Positions 14,116-16,669 of a stretch of 16,669 bases of DNA are shown piece by piece (positions within the stretch are counted from its first letter, which is position 1; every line of letters starts with the position of its first letter). Source of the DNA: an uncultured Muribaculaceae bacterium (GTDB taxonomy: Bacteria; Bacteroidota; Bacteroidia; Bacteroidales; Muribaculaceae). Under the pieces are notes generated by a model, which was not told where the DNA came from, searched no databases, and saw only the letters and a program-made list of their open reading frames with translations. The DNA lies in the NCBI GenBank assembly GCA_905209725.1, contig CAJLTZ010000056.1:1-16669 (forward strand). Direction: 5' to 3'. The translations under genes and the position numbers were made by a program.

Positions 14116-15219
14116 TTACACGTTGAAGCGGAAGTGCATGATGTCGCCGTCCTGCACTATATATTCCTTGCCTTCCACGCCCATTTTACCTGCGTCGCGC
14201 ACGGCCGATTCCGAACCGAGCGTCACATAATCATCGTATTTGATCACTTCGGCGCGGATGAAACCCTTCTCGAAGTCGGAGTGGATGATACCGGCGGCCT
14301 GGGGAGCCTTTGTGCCGCGGATGAAGGTCCATGCCCTCACCTCATCGGGGCCGGCCGTGAAATAGGTCTGCAGGTCGAGCAGCGCGTAGGCTGCCCGTAT
14401 CAGACGGTCCACGCCGCTTTTCTCCAGTCCCATTTCATTGAGAAATTCCTGGCGCTCCTCATATGTGTCGAGTTCGGCTATCTCGCTTTCGGTACGTGCG
14501 GCCACTATGAGTATCTGTGCGCCCTCATCCTTCACTGCTTCACGCACTGCCTCCACATATTTATTGCCATCCACAGCCGAGGCATCGTCGACATTGCAGA
14601 TATACATCACAGGCTTTGAGGTGAGCAGGAAGAGTTCACGGGAGAATTTCTGGCGCTCCTTATCCTCAAACTGCACTGTGCGGGCTGCCTTTCCCTGTTC
14701 GAGAGCCGACTTATATTCATTGAGCACCTCGAGCTGCATCTTTGCCGTCTTGTCGGCGCCGGCCTTGGCTGCCTTCTCTGTTTTGGCAAGGCGTGCCTCC
14801 ACTGTCTCGAGGTCCTTGAGCTGAAGTTCGTAATTGATTACTTCCATATCGCGCACCGGGTCAACGCTGCCGTCAACATGGGTGATGTTGTCGTCGTCAA
14901 AACAGCGGAGCACATGCAGAATGGCATCCGTTTCGCGGATATTGGCGAGAAATTTATTGCCGAGGCCCTCACCCTTGGAGGCACCCTTCACCAGACCTGC
15001 GATGTCGACAATCTCCACCGTGGCGGGCACCACGGAGCGTGGATTGCAAAGTTCCACAAGACGGGTAAGTCGGTCGTCGGGTACGGATATCACGCCCACA
15101 TTGGGCTCTATTGTGCAGAATGGAAAATTTGCCGACTGCGCTTTCGCATTGCTCAGGCAATTGAAAAGAGTGGACTTTCCCACATTGGGCAAGCCCACGA
15201 TTCCACATTTTAATGACAT
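14116..15219 (-). CDS. ychF: Redox-regulated ATPase YchF (OLA1 family)
   Basis: 367 residues, typical length. It is an Obg-related P-loop NTPase that binds ribosomes and prefers ATP. It shows the P-loop GLPNVGKST (9-17), the switch region NFPFCTIEPN (31-40) and DIAGLVKGAS (72-81). In place of the GTP-specific NKxD motif is NVDD (209-212), as expected for an ATP-using YchF. A helical coiled region (about 130-200) is followed by a C-terminal TGS domain (about 283-366). Transcription probably starts at the promoter at 15299-15330, leaving a leader of about 70 bases. It converges head-on with the membrane protein gene with no spacer. Confidence 0.97.
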   Translation of the reverse strand: MSLKCGIVGLPNVGKSTLFNCLSNAKAQSANFPFCTIEPNVGVISVPDDRLTRLVELCNPRSVVPATVEIVDIAGLVKGASKGEGLGNKFLANIRETDAILHVLRCFDDDNITHVDGSVDPVRDMEVINYELQLKDLETVEARLAKTEKAAKAGADKTAKMQLEVLNEYKSALEQGKAARTVQFEDKERQKFSRELFLLTSKPVMYICNVDDASAVDGNKYVEAVREAVKDEGAQILIVAARTESEIAELDTYEERQEFLNEMGLEKSGVDRLIRAAYALLDLQTYFTAGPDEVRAWTFIRGTKAPQAAGIIHSDFEKGFIRAEVIKYDDYVTLGSESAVRDAGKMGVEGKEYIVQDGDIMHFRFNV

Positions 15220-15298
15220 TTCTATTCTATTTTGTGGTTGCTGACTTGTGGATTTACACAGCAGTTGGTTTTTAGCGGCTGCATTACAAATCCGTTTG

Positions 15299-15330
15299 CA
15301 AAGTTAGCAATTTTTTTGAAGCCGTGCAAA
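15299..15330 (-). promoter_or_regulatory. ychF promoter
   Basis: On the minus strand TTTG (15330-15327), a 20-base spacer and TAACTTTG (15306-15299) form a full match to the Bacteroidetes primary promoter. It points into ychF (ATG at 15219). Confidence 0.8.
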
Positions 15331-15358
15331 GCGGAGCCCGCAGGCATGTACGGAGAGT

Positions 15359-15826
15359 TTACCAGGGAGCGGAGTTCACGCGGTCGTAGACATATTGCTC
15401 CACGCTTCCATTGCCCGTGCGCCATTGCAGGAAGAGGGTGTTGTTGCCATCCTTAAACCAGTAGTTGCACGTCAGAGGCGACGAATACTCATATTCTATG
15501 TTGATTTGATAGCGCGACGTGCCGGTGTTAGACTCCTGACTCCAGTAGTTGAGACGCTCGGTGCAGCGGCGGCCATTGTCGAAATAGAAGTAGTATCCGC
15601 GCGACCCGCCGTTGAAATATAGCCAGTTGCGGGCTCCGGGCTCTACATTGTAGCTGTTGTATTGCACAAGCTCCCAATAGCCGTTGAGGCGATAGTCGTT
15701 GAAGGTGTCCCAGCCATAGGGAGGATAGCCGTCGTCCCAGGGGTCATCGTCGCAGGAAGTGAACGCAGTGGATGCAATGATAGCCACCATTGCTAAAAAT
15801 ATGCTTTTAAGTAGATTCTTTTTCAT
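15359..15826 (-). CDS. Small lipoprotein, probably surface-exposed, function unknown
   Basis: 155 residues with a signal peptide (MKKNLLKSIFLAMVAIIAS) and lipobox FTS before C25. The residues after the cysteine are DDDPWDD; acid-rich sequence just after the lipid-anchored cysteine is the export signal that sends lipoproteins to the cell surface in Bacteroidetes. The mature part is rich in Tyr, Trp, Asn and Gly (GYWELVQYNS, YYFYFDNGR, NYWFKDGNNTLFLQW) and looks like a small all-beta domain of the kind seen in lipocalin-like Bacteroidales lipoproteins; I cannot name the fold with confidence. It stands alone between ychF and cdd on the same strand. No perfect promoter is visible in the 126-bp gap upstream, although a TATTTTGG resembles a -7 element. 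Confidence 0.85.
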   Translation of the reverse strand: MKKNLLKSIFLAMVAIIASTAFTSCDDDPWDDGYPPYGWDTFNDYRLNGYWELVQYNSYNVEPGARNWLYFNGGSRGYYFYFDNGRRCTERLNYWSQESNTGTSRYQINIEYEYSSPLTCNYWFKDGNNTLFLQWRTGNGSVEQYVYDRVNSAPW

Positions 15827-15909
15827 AATTTTTTTTTAAAAGTTTTAGAACAGCCTCACCGGCCAAAATAGATATCTTAAAGTAGCGGAGCGACTTCACT
15901 GCATATAAA

Positions 15910-15948
15910 CCGCGTACAATACGGAGCGAAGCGGAGTATTGTGCGCGG
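15910..15948 (-). terminator. Long hairpin downstream of cdd, possible terminator
   Basis: Arms 15910-15922 and 15936-15948 (core CGCGTACAATAC / GTATTGTGCGCG) pair over 13 bp with a single G-U. The 13-base loop, GGAGCGAAGCGGA on the plus strand, is nearly a mirror sequence. On the minus strand it lies 4 bases after the cdd stop and is followed by GGTTTATATG, a weak T-tract. A related sequence, AGCGGAGCGACTT, follows at 15885-15897. Confidence 0.55.
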
Positions 15949-15952
15949 GCCG

Positions 15953-16450
15953 TTAGAATTCCGTGAAGCAGAGGGGGAGGAGGGATGCTACGGAAGGGAG
16001 GATGGATATATGGTCGCGGCCGTAGAGAATCACCTCCATCGGGCCATATTTAGCTTCGTATTCAAGCAGGGCCTGGCGGCAGGCGCCGCAAGGACTGATG
16101 GGATTGTCCTGGAAACACTCCTCCCAGGTGGCGTCCTTGGGGGCATTGGCATTCGTCCAGGCAGCGATGGCTATCTTTTTCATAGGCACTCCGGGATGCA
16201 GGGCGCTGGCCTGGAAGCAGGCTGTGCGTTCGGCGCAGGTGCCCGATGAGAAGGCGGCGTTTTCCTGGTTGCTGCCACGCACTATCTCCCCATTTGCCAT
16301 AAGGATGGCAGCACCTACATGGAATTTTGAATAGGGAGCGTAACTTGTGCGGGTCATCTCCTTGGCGCTCTCCACAAGACGGCGGTCCTCCTCATTGAGT
16401 TCGTCGAAACTACATTCCTTTATCAGTGTAACAATCTCTTTATTTTTCAT
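15953..16450 (-). CDS. cdd: Cytidine deaminase
   Basis: 165 residues. This zinc enzyme deaminates cytidine and deoxycytidine to uridine and deoxyuridine in pyrimidine salvage. The signature is complete: TCAERTACF (C72 zinc ligand, E74 catalytic proton shuttle) and PCGACRQ (C121, C124 zinc ligands), preceded by FHVGAAIL and NQENAAFSSG, which line the nucleoside pocket. The length fits the short tetrameric class with a modest N-terminal extension. It sits alone, 167 bp from the IS-like repeat. I see no clear promoter on its own strand in that gap. Confidence 0.96.
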   Translation of the reverse strand: MKNKEIVTLIKECSFDELNEEDRRLVESAKEMTRTSYAPYSKFHVGAAILMANGEIVRGSNQENAAFSSGTCAERTACFQASALHPGVPMKKIAIAAWTNANAPKDATWEECFQDNPISPCGACRQALLEYEAKYGPMEVILYGRDHISILPSVASLLPLCFTEF

Positions 16451-16539
16451 AACGTTGATATTTCTTAGTTTATGCTAACTTTTAAACGAATTTCAAGCAC
16501 TCATAGTTTTGACCGTAATTATGGGCTAATGTAAAATTT

Positions 16540-16571
16540 TTTGAAAAATTTTTAATGGGGTTGTAATTTTG
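16540..16571 (+). promoter_or_regulatory. Outward-facing promoter toward the right IS-like end
   Basis: TTTG (16540-16543), exactly 20 bases, then TAATTTTG (16564-16571): a full Bacteroidetes promoter pointing right. Transcription would begin near 16578. The first ATG (16591) gives only 9 codons (MNVDFQETD) before a stop inside the TTAA at the repeat boundary. Its real gene must lie beyond the window, or was separated from it by the insertion. Confidence 0.65.
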
Positions 16572-16616
16572 CAGTTGGTTCATCGACTATATGAATGTTG
16601 ATTTTCAAGAAACAGA

Positions 16617-16669
16617 TTAAGACCCCATCCCACAAAAAATGTTAACGCAGGGGCGGCGTATTTTCGAGG
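16617..16669 (+). repeat. Right terminal inverted repeat of a probable insertion sequence, with TTAA flank
   Basis: From 16621 it reads GACCCCATCCCA, then AAAAAATGTTAA and GCAGGGGCG, the inverted partner of positions 50-16 with two differences in 35 bases. TTAA precedes it (16617-16620). An ATG at 16639 opens a frame MLTQGRRIFE that runs off the window and resembles MLMQGRPIFD of the left copy; differences between copies are partly synonymous. The element body lies outside. Confidence 0.6.

Noticed and set aside
15241..15270. Further DnaA box (TGTGGATTT) in the ychF leader
   Set aside because: Two mismatches, a single isolated copy and no AT-rich segment or cluster nearby.

Overview
The window looks like chromosomal DNA of a gut-type Bacteroidales bacterium. 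The family Muribaculaceae or a relative is a guess from gene style only. Supporting signs are Bacteroidetes-type promoters (TTTG / TANNTTTG), lipoproteins with Bacteroidetes-style signal peptides, and a PorX plus PorW/SprE gene pair. No rRNA, tRNA or CRISPR array is visible.

Layout. Positions 1-54 and 16617-16669 are inverted copies of one sequence (33 of the first 35 bases identical), each bordered on the window side by TTAA. They look like the terminal repeats of an insertion sequence whose bodies lie outside the window, so the window is probably a contig that stopped at repeated elements. Next to the left repeat is a three-gene phage-type lysis-like cassette (67-1521, + strand): a membrane-anchored coiled-coil protein, a T7-lysozyme-type amidase and a spanin-like lipoprotein. 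It converges, with a 41-bp overlap, on a leftward run of genes (9306 down to 1481): an M28/glutaminyl-cyclase-like lipoprotein, tyrS, a large TPR lipoprotein of the PorW/SprE type, porX (receiver plus PglZ domain) and a Sel1-repeat protein. A self-contained rightward gene follows (9491-11068), encoding an AAA-ATPase-like / PD-(D/E)XK protein with its own promoter and a strong terminator.

Positions 11069-11893 are an 825-bp non-coding stretch. It contains one TTATCAACA and three TTATCTACA DnaA-box-like 9-mers within about 320 bp, weaker matches, short direct repeats and an extremely AT-rich end. This is my strongest new call: a candidate chromosomal replication origin. Gene direction on both sides partly fits divergent replication: nadA, trmH-like and a membrane protein run rightward on the right, and the tyrS-porX block runs leftward on the left.

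Right of this, nadA, a SpoU/TrmH RNA methyltransferase and an unrecognised three-helix membrane protein form a + strand cluster, the last two coupled by ATGA. This cluster abuts ychF (- strand) without any spacer. Then come a small probably surface-exposed lipoprotein and cdd (cytidine deaminase), both on the - strand. Between cdd and the right repeat is a near-ideal promoter that points out of the window toward a gene that is not present here.
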